Of a stretch of 19,288 nt of DNA, positions 1-9,861 are shown one piece after another; the first letter of the stretch is position 1; the number at the start of each line of letters is the position of its first letter. The position numbers were made by a program, and so were the translations under genes. The stretch comes from Baffinella frigidus (lineage: Eukaryota > Cryptophyceae > Cryptomonadales > Baffinellaceae). The DNA is taken from NCBI GenBank assembly GCA_026770585.1, contig MU646433.1:229116-248403 (forward strand), read 5' to 3'. Under the pieces are notes generated by a model, which was given only the letters and a program-made list of their open reading frames with translations, was not told the DNA's origin and did not search any database.

Positions 1-628
1 CCCCCCGCCAGAAAACACGCGCGTTTTCTTGTACACCACCTGCCCAGTGAGTCAAGAGTCGTGGGAGTCTTGCACCAACTGCTTCTTGCGGTGGACAGAA
101 CCCTGTTGTCTCACACCGCACCTAACGCGCAAAGTCTGTTCTGATAAGTGGGATCAGAACCCAGCGCGTTCATGGACCCAGTGGTGGTTATTCCAGGATC
201 GTAGAGAAGTCATGAAGGTTCGTGCACCTTCCCTTCGCTACGATTCGTGGCCACACACCTCGTAGTAGTTACTGTCCGAGTCAATGCACGGGCGTTCGCG
301 CAATTACCTCGATGAAGTCTCGATACAGTGACCAGCGTGTGACTCTCGTGCGACTCTGGTGTGACAGGTCGAGACAGTGCAAGCGCTCCTTCGCGTCGGA
401 GCGACTGTCGACGATGTCCTCTCATTGAACCGAGATGGAAAGGTCAGAACCTCAGTCCGGAGGTCCATAGGTTGTGTTAATCCAAGCCAACCTTTGTGCA
501 TCCCAACTACTGAGTCAAGTCCCAACCTCTAAACCCTTGACCAACCAAACCCTAATCCAGGGATTCCTCGTGACCTTTCCTGGGAGGTGAAGTGTCACGA
601 CGTGACGCAGTTTTGTCCTTTCTTGCAG
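1..628. other. Upstream stretch, no exon recognised
   Basis: No reading frame here resembles the ankyrin gene that follows, and the short ORFs have no recognisable domain. Positions 11-28 form a near-palindrome (gaaaac and gttttc arms around a GC core). Positions 528-560 hold a weak telomere-like stretch (ctaaacccttgacc...aaaccctaat). The segment ends in a good pyrimidine-rich acceptor (ttttgtcctttcttgcag, AG at 627-628), so at least its 3' part should be an intron of the next gene, whose first exon or exons lie upstream of the window or are too short to recognise. Confidence 0.5.
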
Positions 629-3600
629 GAGGATCTCGAGGCACGGGAGGAACTCGAGCGCCTCGAGCGCGCCATTCGAGAATGCGGGGTCGTCGATGTC
701 GTCAACGACCCCGCATTCCCTCGCGGGTGGGAAAACGTGCTCGGAGACGAAGCGTGCACTGCGCTTGAAGAAGCCAAATCCTCTGGGAACGAACAAGTTG
801 CCCGCGTGATGCAGGAGGCGATCCAAGACTTCAAGGTTCGCCTTTTATGAGAATGGCATTCAGTTTATTTTTTTGCTCCATGCCAAAGCAGTTGTTTTGG
901 TTCTCGACAAAAAACAAAAGATTTTGGAGGCAGGATGAGTTTCATGGCTGATTGGTGAAGCAGACCATGTTTGCGACTGACCACCTTGTGTCTCGCGAGC
1001 AGGGCATGACGCAGGGTTGGTCACCCTTCGGGGTGCGGGGGGTGTTCGTCGTCCAAGAGGCTGCCCTCGAAAACAGCGTCAATTACGAGGATGAGGTGGC
1101 TAGGGTTTGGAGTTGAGGGTTGGGGGTTTAGGGTTTCCCCTGGCGGGCGTCTTTGCCCGCATTCCGGAGGTCTGCTGCCTGGTATACTGTTGTGTAATTG
1201 TATCTCATAGAAGGTATCAATTCATGCCTTGACTTCCAACGCCATTTATTCACAAGAGTTTTACTATTACCAATCCGGTCCATTTGTGTAGTAATTGTCG
1301 TTGTACGAAAGCCATTACTATATTCTCTCAAATAAAACTTGCAACTTCTTGAATGGCTGAATCAGTGCGTCCCCTGTGCAGAACGCGCTGCTTGCGGCAG
1401 TCTGCGCCGCGGGTACCTGCAACTTCCCGGGCCTGAAACACAAGTACGAGGACATTGTCAACATGCTGGTCGAGGCCGCTTCTGCCGCAGACCTCTCCGC
1501 AGGCAAGTCCCCCGTGTATCATCGCATCAAAAATTTCGCTGGCGCTCAACGCCTGGTCTAGTTGTGTTCAATTGCCAGCCGGGTTTTGCGATGTGTACCA
1601 CCAGTGGCAGTTTGTTTCATATTTATGCATGTTTTTAGAAACGGAAGACCAAAAATACGCCCACAGTCAATTACCCGGGGGCGGCACGTGGGGGCAAGAC
1701 ACCCTTACTCCTCAGATCTTGTGTTGTAGTGTGGTACACACGCTAATCGGTGTGGTACTTTCCGACAGGCTTCGAACGGGGCTTTGATGGCCAAGAGTTC
1801 ACGGCGCTCGACGCAGCTGCTGCCTCTGGCAACGAAACCGTCGCCCGCGCGCTGCTCGATGCCATGCAACACCGCCAGGTGTGCCTCGCGTGAGACTCTC
1901 CACTGTTTACTAAACCAGACGAGTTTGCACCAGGACACGAACTCAAGTTCTACCCTCGCATTACCCACGTGCCAGGTTCCTGAAAACAACTGTGCCTTCC
2001 TCTCTGGTAACATTGCATTAGAAAAAGGGACGACTGAGAATTCGACTGAGTCACTCAACTCGAGTATCAAAGGAAGGTGGGCTGTTGCTTGCCCTGAATC
2101 CCAACCCCTAAAACCGGAAGCGCAAAGCAGGTGCTGTCGGAGTACCCCCTGTTCTTCTCGATGGAGATCGCGATCAAGGCTGGGAGCTTCGGGGTCCTCA
2201 AACAGCTCATCCAGGCGGGAAACGCCGCCGGCATCAAGCTTTATTATCAGGTGAGTTTGTAGTGCGCGGTTCTACGCTGGTGTGTGTGCCAAACGATTTT
2301 GTCTTGGTCGGCCTGAGACGTATTTGTTGAACTTCAAATGAGAACCCACTCAGCACTTTCATTAGAAAGCATGCCTGTTTGTATTGATCCAACTCGATTG
2401 ATCACGTTTCGCCCCTCCTCCCGGTGAGTTGAGGAATGGGGATGTGCCTTTCAGCCTGCGCAGGTATTGTTTCGAGTGGTTAAAGATTCAAACAATTTTG
2501 GGTTTAACAGAGATCGGCAGGTTGATTGCTCTTGATCTCAAGAGAAGTGGCCTGTCTCCCGGAAGTTGACTGATGCAAACATCTGCGCCTCCCTCACCCT
2601 CAACTCACCCTCCCACCACCGCACCCAGCGCCTCTTTCAGGCTGCGATCGAGCGACCGGACGACAACCACGGGAAGAGCGTGAACATGGTCGGCATCCTT
2701 CTCGACGCTGGCATGCACTCTGGCATCAAGTCTACCAACGGCAAGGTATGTGTCGCTCGGGGTTCTCTCTGGGAAGTCTGGCAAACTGGCAGCTGGGTAA
2801 CCAACGGGCAATCACTCCATGTCGTTTTATTGTATTCAGTGGAGGGCTTAACTTCACGAAACTGATAGAGTTAAGTTTGGGAGTTGACATCACGTAGGAT
2901 CCTCAACGCCTATAGTGATTGGCGATTGTCGGTAGTGATGCGAGACCACCACCCTACCTCCAAATTGACTACATCCAGTCAACTCGGGGGACCTTGATCA
3001 ATCCCCAACATACGCTGAGACCTCGCTCTTCTGTAAAAAAATCCGGAGGTTTTCCTTTAGGACCTTTCGGGGGTTTGAACTCCCACCATAGGCGGACACT
3101 GGAACATAACTGCAGGATGGCCCTTCTGTTTCAAGCATCGAGCTTTCCGGCGCAAAGCAACTCAGCAATTCAATTCCTCAAAAGTGGTCTGACCCCTGAA
3201 CGTTGACACAGGGGCATGACTTGTTATCCAATCTAGGGTAACCCGTGGGGAACAGGGACGAAGGGTGAAGCTGACTGGAGTCCTTTGGAGCAGTCACTGC
3301 TTGTCGAGGCGATGCGGAAATACAACGAGCAAGTGGTGGGACTGCTGATCCAGGACAACGCCAACGTCTCCGACCCTTTCGAAGACGACGACGCCGACGA
3401 CAGCCACTGGACCCCGCTGATGCACGCCATCCATTTGCGCGGGAATCCTGGCGCTCCAGAGGGCGTCATGGAGGCCATCATGCGCCACCTTCTCGACGCG
3501 GGAGCGGACATCAACCAAGTCACCAAGGCCAGTTCCATTTCCACCCTATCGTTCACTGAACTCGGATTAGGCACACTGAAACCACATGATTTCGGGGACG

Positions 3601-6600
3601 GCTGGCATGAACCGGTGCGGTTTGAGCCCCGGCTGACGCAAAACAATGCGGTTCTGACTTCTGCTGACCTGAAATCGTGCATTTTGCAGGAAAAGGCGCC
3701 CGCGAAAGCCTTCTCGAAGTTGGAGAACGCCGGAGATTATTGCAAGGTTGAAGATTTCGGGTTCAGGGTTTAGGGTTCCATTCAGAAGGCTACACGAAAC
3801 GCGGCGTTCTAAAGTTACGATTTTTTTCTTCGGAGTGTACCGGGAATTGCCACGTGACCCCCGAAGGCCCGGGGAGTTAGGTTCACCGTAGCCTTCTGAG
3901 TGGAACCCTACACCACACACACCACTCTGAGTGGAACCCTAGCAACACACGACATCGTTGCGATCCATCGGATAACATCTAATCTTGGAACAGGAATGGA
4001 CAGCGTTGTTGTTTGCGGCAGACCAGGGGCTGCAGGATGTGGTCTGCGAGCTGCTCGAAAGGGGCGCCCACGTCAAGCCGGTAACCCCCCCCCCCCCGTA
4101 CCCTCCCTCCCTGTGTCTACTTCTTTAGATGACGGGTGACCTCGGATGGAGTTGCGATGGTGTGCGCATGCAGGCCTGTGACGAGAGGTGTGGTGCGGTG
4201 CGCTGGTCTGTCGAGGTGTGGTCCGTTGAGGTGTGGTGCGTTGAGGTGTGGTGCGTTGAGGTGTGGTGCGTTGAGGTGTGGTGCGTTGAGTTGTGGTCCG
4301 TTGAAGTGTGGTCCGGTGTGCAGTATGGCGAGAGCGGCACGATCCTGATGCACCTCATCAATGTGCAACCCGTGCCAAAGCAAAACACGTTGAACGCTTC
4401 CATCACGCGATCGTTTCGGGTGCTCATCGAGGCCAACTGGGACGCAATGTTTGTCGACTCGGTCACTCCCCCACCCCGCCTCCCACAAGTTCACACCATT
4501 CCGAATGCAAGCCACCGATTAGCCCCATGTCGATACACGTGGCTAAGCTGCGCGCGATGAGTGTAAATCATACACCCTAAACCATCAAACTTGAACCCCT
4601 GCACGGCAGGGGGAATCGACGGAGATGATCGATGGGCGAGCAGAGTTGATGCGCGCCGCCGAGCTTGGGAGGTCCAAACTCGTGTCCATCCTTCTCACCG
4701 CAAACACCATCATTTCCTACTCGCCCGACGTCCTGACGGAGGCGCTTCGAAAGACGGTCTGCACCCTAACTCTCAAACCCTGAACTATGAACCCGACACC
4801 CTGAACCCTGAACCCTGAACCCTCTTTCTTAAACCCTACACTCTGGACCCACATTCCTGCACCATACACCCTGGACCCAAACACTCAAAACGGAATCCCT
4901 CTACCCTAATCCCAATCCCTGATCCCTAAACACTAAAGCAGGTGAGCAGGATGCAAGATGCAGTGGACCTCCCCCGCCTGGAGCGCAGCCGTTTCACCCA
5001 GGTCGAGCCGCCCAACCCGGTTGACCAAACCAGGGAGGTTCCTGCCGTGATGCATAACGCCTGCTCTCATTGCATCGCGTCCCGGTACAAACTTGGCGGT
5101 CGTGGTAACCGTGGTGCGTTTTGGTAACCGTTGTGCGGGGAATTGACAGGTGATGAAAGCCCTGGTTGCGGCGGGCGCCGACGCTCGCTCGCTCCCTGCC
5201 CACTTCTGCGGCGTGCCTCTCCGTGGCGGGGAGGCAGGGCAGGGAGGGGAGAGCGGGGAGGGAGGGGAGATCGGGGAGGGGGCCGAACGCACTCCCCCTG
5301 CGCAGCTCTGCGGCGGGCCTCTCGGTGGAGGAGAGACCGTGGAGGGGGGGAGCTCGGAGCCTCGCGACCAGGCGGGGGGGAGCTCGGAGCCTCGCGACCA
5401 GGGTGGGGTCGTGGGAATCTCAGTGTGCGTTGAAGTGATCCGGATCATGATCGAGGCTGCGCCATGCCTCCTCCAGTGCCGCCTCGCGCACGTCAACGAG
5501 GTGCGATCCCTTTCGCTGTCTCTCAGGGATATTTTATATCTTCTTCAAGATATGATCATGGCTGCCATTATTGTATGGAAGCAAGGCGGAAAGACAACGT
5601 TTGTCCAAAATTTGGAACACCCCCGGAAAGATGGGGTGTATGCGGAGGGAACCCCTAAACCCAACACCCTGAACCTTAAACCCCAAACCCCAAACCCTAA
5701 ACCCCAAACCCCAAACCCTACACCCTACACCCTAAACCCTAAACCCTAAACCCTAAACCCTAAACCCTAAATCCTAAACCTTGGACCCTCAACCCTGAAC
5801 CCTGAACTGTGAACCTTCAACCCCCAATCCTCAACCCCAAACCCTGAACCCTCAACCCTTAATCCTACACCCTGGACCCTAAACCATACACCATACACCC
5901 TAGACCCTAGACCCTAAACCCCAAGCCCTACACCCTGATCCCTGAACCCGGAATTCTGAACCCTCAACCCTCAACCCTCAACCCTAAACCCTAAACCCTC
6001 AGCCATCAAACCTAAACCCAACACCCGAAACCTTACACCCCAAACCCCAAACCCTCAACTGTGAACCTTCAACCCCAAATCCTCAACCCCAAACCCTGAA
6101 CCCCAAACCCTTAACCCTACACCCTGGACCCTGCACCATACACCACACACCCTGGACCCTAGACCCTAAACTCCAAATCCTAAATCCTCAACCCTAAACC
6201 CTAAACCCCAAACCCTTAACCCTGAACCCTCAACCCCAAACCCTAAACCCTGAACCCTAAACCCCAAACCCCAAACCCTAACCCAGGAGGGCAAGACGTT
6301 GCGGTCGGTGGCGGGCGAGGAGGTGTGCAAGATGCTCGACTCCAAGTACCCTTCCCTCCTCCTCGTCTCTGGCGCCTTGCACCAGCCCCCCCCTCCTGAC
6401 CCTCCTGGCAAGAACCTCGCCCCCCTCCCCGCCACGGCGCACTCCTCCCCGCCGTCTGCGCTCGAGGAAGCTCAGGGCGAGCACGCGGGGGAGGGAGTGG
6501 GTGGGGTGGGGCTCGAGGAGGAGTGGGAGGGGGAGACGCGGGCATGTAGGGAGGAGCAGGACGGAATGGGGGGGGGCGTAGTGGAAGAGGGGGAGGAAGG

Positions 6601-8206
6601 TGGCGGCAATGCAGAGGAGATGTGGGGGGGCGGGGGGGAGGAGGAGGCGGGGGGGGACACCAAAGAGGCGGAGGAGGGGATAGGTGCGATGGAGCAGGGG
6701 TGGGGGGGTGGGGAGGGTGGTGGTGGTGCCCAGGAGTTGGACGCAGTGCAAGAGGAGGGAGAAGGTGATGGCGAGGGAGAGGAGGAGGAGGAGGGGGTCA
6801 GGGGTGAGGGAGAGGGAGAGGGGGACGCACAGAGACAGGGGCAAGGGGAGGAGCGGGCGGAAGAGGTGGGGCGCGTTGTGGGCGTGGGAGGCGCAGGGTC
6901 CTGGGGAGCGACGAGTGGACCGGAAACCTCAGTGGAGGCGGAGGGGAGCACCGAGTGTGCCACGGATGCTTCCCGAGGCGGGGCGGTCCCTCCTGAGGCG
7001 GGCCCATCCCCATGTGGCGAGGGCGCGCTGCATCCTGCGCTCCCCTTCGATGCCGGGGCGTTCGCACGCGGGGGGGGTGGGGAGGGGGAGGGAGCTCCCG
7101 AGGTGGGCCCGTCCCCTGAGACGACTCCCCCGGGGCAGGGGCTGCTCGGCCTACTCAAGGCTCCTGCGAACAAGCCTTCGGTTGCGAACACACCTCCCCG
7201 GAGCTGCGAGCACGCCGCGGTTCCTCTGAAGAGCATCCCGGCCGCTTCCGCGCGCACCACCCGCGCGCGACCCGCCCGAAGCACTCAGCCTACCAGGACT
7301 GCAGAGACCCCTGCCCGCGGAACCTCTGCGCACCTCCGCGCCGGCCCCGTCGCTGGGGGCGCGACAGGGAGGGGGGATCAGCCCGCTGTCAAGGCGCCTC
7401 TCTCCTCTGCCGCGTTCTTCCCGCTCGAGCAGCTGCAGGTGCCCGAGTGTCCCCCGTGCTACTGTCGCCCTTTCGTACCTTTTTCTAGCAGTAATCATAA
7501 GGTTTCGAGGTACGTAACTAACCAGAGGATTTTATGTTACTGAGCGTGTCTGGACAAGTCGGCGCCCCTCTGGTGTGCTATGGAGCGCAGGACAAGGAAG
7601 TCATGAATCAAGCCTTGTCTCCTCTTTGCTGGGTGTGTTCCACCGGAACCCTCAACCCTCAACCCCAAACCCTGAAACAGGCTCAGCCGTACCCGGAGGG
7701 GGTGGACGCGGCCACGCGGGAGGTGTACCTCTCAGCCCAAGACTTCCAAACGGTAACACCCCCCCCCCTCCAAAGCGGAGCATTTCCAACGTTTCAGGTG
7801 GCGTTGGTACACATCGGGGCAGACCAGGTGCTGGCCACACGATCCAAACGCTTCACTTCTCAAGCCTGCTGCTACCTTCCACACTCTCCCGTGAGGGTGT
7901 AGATGTTGCCTTCACGGGCAGGTTTTGTACCAGGACCATGAGTACGCATGATTTCAACCTGCACTTGCGCACACTAGTCAACCGTCGTACGGGGGAGCCC
8001 CTCTTAGCACCTACACCCTGTCGCATTTGCAGTTTTGCCCGCCCTAACTCAGCCACCCCCCCCCGGATGTTAATGGTTGGGAAGTTAGTGGAATCAACAT
8101 TTCTCCCTCTGTCTCCTGGCAGGCTTTCGGGATGACCAAGCAGAAGTTCGAAGGGACGCAGAAGTGGAAGCGCGACGACCTCAAGAGGAAGCTCAAGCTC
8201 TTCTAG
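629..8206 (+). CDS. Ankyrin-repeat protein with C-terminal villin headpiece (5' partial, 14 exons)
   Basis: Modelled exons: 629-835, 1382-1502, 1769-1878, 2131-2250, 2641-2745, 3294-3527, 3690-3746, 3994-4080, 4324-4461, 4610-4756, 5150-5500, 6287-7438, 7681-7752, 8123-8206 (stop TAG). They join in one frame to about 994 residues. Nearly every exon up to 5500 carries an ankyrin-like helix pair, for example ALDAAAASGNETVARALLDA, ALLFAADQGLQDVVCELLER, ELMRAAELGRSKLVSILLTA and VMKALVAAGADA; the repeats are degenerate. Exon 6287-7438 is a Pro-, Gly/Glu- and Ser/Ala-rich linker of about 384 residues. The last two exons encode a villin headpiece. Ankyrin repeats bind proteins and headpieces bind F-actin, so a cytoskeletal adaptor is the inferred role. 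All introns are phase 0 except the one after 1502, which is phase 1 and uses a GC donor. Least certain: the boundaries of 3294-3527/3690-3746, the 3' end of 4324-4461 (4452 is an alternative), and whether 5150-5500 is a single exon. The N-terminus is not visible. Confidence 0.78.
836..1381 (+). other. Intron with reversed telomere-like stretch
   Basis: A 546-nt intron between two in-phase ankyrin exons (donor GTTCGC, acceptor tgtgcag). Positions 1101-1136 are telomere-like but G-rich on the sense strand (gggtttggagttgaggg), opposite to the long arrays elsewhere. Positions 1060-1095 read AALENSVNYEDE between an AG and a GT and could be a 36-nt phase-0 exon with ankyrin-helix character; I left it out of the model because the match is short. 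Confidence 0.5.
2746..3293 (+). other. Intron, nothing recognised
   Basis: A 548-nt intron with a canonical GTATGT donor and a cag acceptor at 3291-3293. I see no ORF with domain similarity, no long tandem repeat and no telomere-like array in it. Confidence 0.5.
3772..3909. repeat. Fold-back (MITE-like) element in intron
   Basis: Positions 3772-3793 and 3888-3909 are inverted copies, 22 nt each with 21 of 22 positions complementary (left arm begins agggttccattcag). They bracket a 94-nt centre with no coding content. The element lies inside the intron 3747-3993 of the ankyrin-headpiece gene. A direct copy of the outer part of the right arm (ctgagtggaaccct) recurs at 3928-3941. No clear target-site duplication is visible, so a non-autonomous transposon is a possibility, not a demonstration. 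Confidence 0.6.
4193..4320. repeat. 15-bp minisatellite in intron
   Basis: About eight copies of a 15-bp unit (gtggtgcgttgaggt, with tccg and gaag variants) run in tandem inside the intron 4081-4323 and end just before its acceptor at 4321-4323. The period is a multiple of three, so the array is open in several frames and generates long spurious ORFs on both strands; none has exon-like context. Confidence 0.8.
4762..4939. repeat. Degenerate telomere-like array in intron
   Basis: Heptamer-like units (ccctaac, ccctgaa, ccctaca, ccctgga) fill the first half of the intron 4757-5149. The C-rich strand is the sense strand of the host gene. The rest of the intron, up to the acceptor at 5148-5149, shows no array and no convincing exon. 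Confidence 0.8.
5198..5400 (+). repeat. In-frame duplicated Gly/Glu-rich coding segment
   Basis: Two related blocks start near 5198 and 5300, about 102 bp (34 codons) apart, reading PAHFCGVPLRGGE and PAQLCGGPLGGGE. Inside the second, a 30-bp unit is perfectly repeated (identical 20-mers at 5351-5370 and 5381-5400), reading SSEPRDQ twice. Both periods are multiples of three and the exon frame stays open across 5150-5500, which supports a coding expansion over an intron here. Confidence 0.6.
5650..6284. repeat. Long telomere-like array filling an intron
   Basis: About 635 bp of heptamer-type units: ccctaaa, ccctgaa, ccccaaa, ccctcaa, ccctaca and ccctgga, with a short perfect CCCTAAA run near 5730-5768. 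It occupies most of the intron 5501-6286, sense strand C-rich, and runs directly into the 3' splice site (ccctaacccag, AG at 6285-6286). It is flanked by in-frame exons of one gene, so it is interstitial and not a chromosome end. Confidence 0.93.
6287..7438 (+). other. Low-complexity linker exon (Pro, Gly/Glu, Ser/Ala-rich)
   Basis: A single 1152-nt exon, phase 0 at both ends. It opens with about 33 ordered-looking residues (EGKTLRSVAGEEVCKMLDSK and following), then a Pro-rich patch, a strongly acidic Gly/Glu tract at about 6470-6880, and a Ser/Thr/Ala/Arg-rich tail ending FFPLEQLQ. The DNA is nearly pure purine for long stretches on the plus strand, which opens mirror ORFs rich in Pro/Ser on the minus strand. 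Probably a disordered spacer between the ankyrin region and the headpiece. Confidence 0.7.
7646..7680. repeat. Short telomere-like stretch forming a 3' splice site
   Basis: Units ccctcaa, ccctcaa, ccccaaa and ccctgaa run straight into acag at 7677-7680, the acceptor for the first headpiece exon. Same orientation as the larger arrays (C-rich strand is sense). Confidence 0.75.
7681..8206 (+). other. Villin headpiece domain (two exons)
   Basis: Exons 7681-7752 and 8123-8206 join to a C-terminal module of about 51 residues. Visible hallmarks in order: YPEGVD, YLSAQDF, the invariant-type AFGMTKQKF, the cap tryptophan in QKWKRDDL, and the basic, hydrophobic end LKRKLKLF followed at once by the stop. 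This matches villin/supervillin headpieces, F-actin-binding modules that end a protein. The family's usual LP-x-W is TQKW here, so the proline is missing, but the aromatic cap and the C-terminal basic patch are kept. The exon junction falls between QDFQT and AFGM. Confidence 0.92.
7753..8122 (+). other. Intron splitting the headpiece
   Basis: A 370-nt intron (donor GTAACA, acceptor tcctggcag at 8114-8122). No repeat array or recognisable exon. It separates the two halves of the headpiece in phase 0. Confidence 0.75.
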
Positions 8207-8335
8207 GCTTCACCTTTCGGGCGATGCTCACCCGGTTTGCGGGCCGATACCACTAGGTTTGGGGGCGGGGGCTGAACAAGACCCCGGATCGGGTTGGCCC
8301 TGGAAGGTCACCTCGCCTGTTCGGTACCGGGTGAA

Positions 8336-8427
8336 CTCGCTCATACGGAGGCGCTCCAGACCACCGTAGGGCTAGATAGGCCGACTGTACGGTCCTAGGG
8401 GCTGGGGAGTGGCTCCTTATGAGCGAG
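8336..8427. repeat. Inverted repeat / potential RNA hairpin 3' of the headpiece gene
   Basis: The arms 8336-8352 (ctcgctcatacggaggc) and 8411-8427 (ggctccttatgagcgag) pair at 15 of 17 positions around a 58-nt loop. It begins about 130 nt after the stop codon, so it could be a 3' UTR structure or mark a small RNA; the sequence alone does not decide. Confidence 0.5.
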
Positions 8428-8610
8428 GTGCCCCTGTAGCGGGAATACGCAGGCCTACCTGCAGTGCGTATAAGGAAAGGTAGCTAGGGATGGAGTATCT
8501 GGTGGCCAGAACAACCTGTCGAATACATGTAAACGGGTGTTGTTCTTAAAAGGGTGTGCGCATCATGTCCGGGGAAGAGGAGTGCCGAAAATTTGCTGGT
8601 GCTGCTGCTC

Positions 8611-8740
8611 TTGCGCCGGGAACTGACCACCCCTTGCGCCGGGAACTGACCACGTTCGGGTGACCACCCCTTGCGACCACCGACCACCCCTTGCGCCGGA
8701 CCACTGACCACCCCTTGCGCCGGGAACTGACCACGTTCGG
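8611..8740. repeat. Minisatellite
   Basis: Irregular tandem copies built from tgaccaccccttgcgcc and gggaactgaccacgttcgg. About five partial units with internal deletions. No CRISPR-like spacer regularity. Confidence 0.75.
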
Positions 8741-9440
8741 TCTCTTGCAGCCTCAGACGGGGTGGGGAGCGGGCACGCCTCAATCAACGAGCAACCCATG
8801 TAGGAGCTGGTCAATGTCCCGTGAAGACGCGCCAGTACCAACTTTTGTGTTCCCTTGGGACACGCCCGTACGAACCTAGTGCGTATGATCTCTTTCTAAG
8901 TCCTGCTCAAACATAGCCGCCACGAAGGGACTTCGTGTCGGCCGTGTTGATATTCTAAAGGTCTCTCAGCCTGGGACAGGGCGGGGAGTGGGTGAGTTCA
9001 TCGGGGGTGGGCGGAGTCCAACAGCGGTCGGAGTTGGGATCACTGAATGTTTGTTTTTACTTATTCAGACCGACATAAAAGGCTTTTACCCCGCCGTTGA
9101 TAAAAATCGGAACCACCAACCCTCACGGCGATGTCTCGTGCTGATTTCTTTTGTTCCTGACTGCAAGGCTCTACTCCGCACATGCCCTGTGTGTTCATGT
9201 AGAGCCTCCTGGTGCCTCCGGGGATGAAAGCGCCAGAGTAGTGCATACCGCCAACACAGTGGCAACAAATTCGCACTTGCGCCCCCGAAGACCCCTCTCA
9301 AGTGCTTGGCCACCTCGGCAGCAGGCCCCGTTTGGCACTCAGCGACACCCCATCTCCCCCGTTCACCGTCTACTCGTTTACTGAGCCGACAGCGCTGGAA
9401 CTGCCTAACTGCGGACATGGCATGGTGTTATGCACCTCGC

Positions 9441-9800
9441 CTATCGGAAGCCCCCACCATTGAAAGCACCGTACGCCCCGTTGGGAGCAGAGCCTCCGGG
9501 TGGCCCATACCCAGGTCCGCTGCCCCATCCTCCGCCATCACCCTGACCCCACGCCTGTGGAGCCTGCTGCTGCTGCTGCTGTTGCGGATACTGATGCTGC
9601 TGTTGCGGATACTGTTGCTGCTGCTGGTGCTGTTGGTGTTGCTGATGGTGTTGCTGTTGCTGCTGCTGCTGCTGCTGCTGCTGTTGCGGATACTGTTGGT
9701 GCTGCTGTTGGTGCTGCTGTTGCGGCGGGAAATGCTGCTGTTGCGGCGGCGGAAAGTGCTGCTGCTGCTCATGCTGCTGCTGCTGCTGCTGCTGCTGCTC

Positions 9801-9861
<61 letters not shown>

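Larger units (their letters stand above)
629..5500 (+). other. Ankyrin-type repeat region (exon-split)
   Basis: About 559 residues over 11 exons. Seen directly: repeated helix pairs of the form hydrophobic-A-A-x-x-G-x-x-x-x-V-x-x-L-L-x-x-G/A, often followed by a G-A-D-like turn, such as HLLDAGADIN near 3487-3516, GILLDAGMHSGIK near 2692-2730 and LVAAGADARS near 5162-5191. Units vary in length, and the classic TPLH start is mostly missing (TPLMHAIH near 3411-3434 is closest). The repeat spacing and the intron at nearly every repeat suggest unit-by-unit exon duplication, but intron positions do not fall at one fixed point of the repeat. A profile search could classify some units as non-ankyrin alpha-solenoid. 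Confidence 0.72.
8207..9440. other. Convergent intergenic region
   Basis: About 1.2 kb between the 3' end of the ankyrin-headpiece gene (plus) and that of the SPOC gene (minus). It should hold both 3' UTRs. I see no domain-bearing ORF. It contains the inverted repeat 8336-8427 and the minisatellite 8611-8740. No tRNA or rRNA pattern was recognised. Confidence 0.6.

Noticed and set aside
1060-1095. 36-nt mini-exon reading AALENSVNYEDE
   Set aside because: Phase fits and the sequence is helix-like, but the acceptor context (ccaagag) is weak and half an ankyrin unit would be missing, so it is noted only under the intron entry.
3010-3110. tRNA-like sequence around gggggtttgaactcccacc
   Set aside because: Resembles a T-arm, but no matching acceptor stem, D-arm or anticodon arm could be paired upstream.
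4193-4320. CRISPR-like array
   Set aside because: Head-to-tail 15-bp units without spacers, in a eukaryotic intron; it is a minisatellite.
6472-7284. Pro/Ser-rich minus-strand ORF
   Set aside because: Mirror of the purine-rich Gly/Glu linker exon of the ankyrin-headpiece gene, which joins in frame with flanking exons; the mirror has no domain or splice context.
8988-9227. Small plus-strand ORF in the convergent spacer
   Set aside because: No recognisable domain, no splice partners, and it lies where two 3' UTRs are expected.
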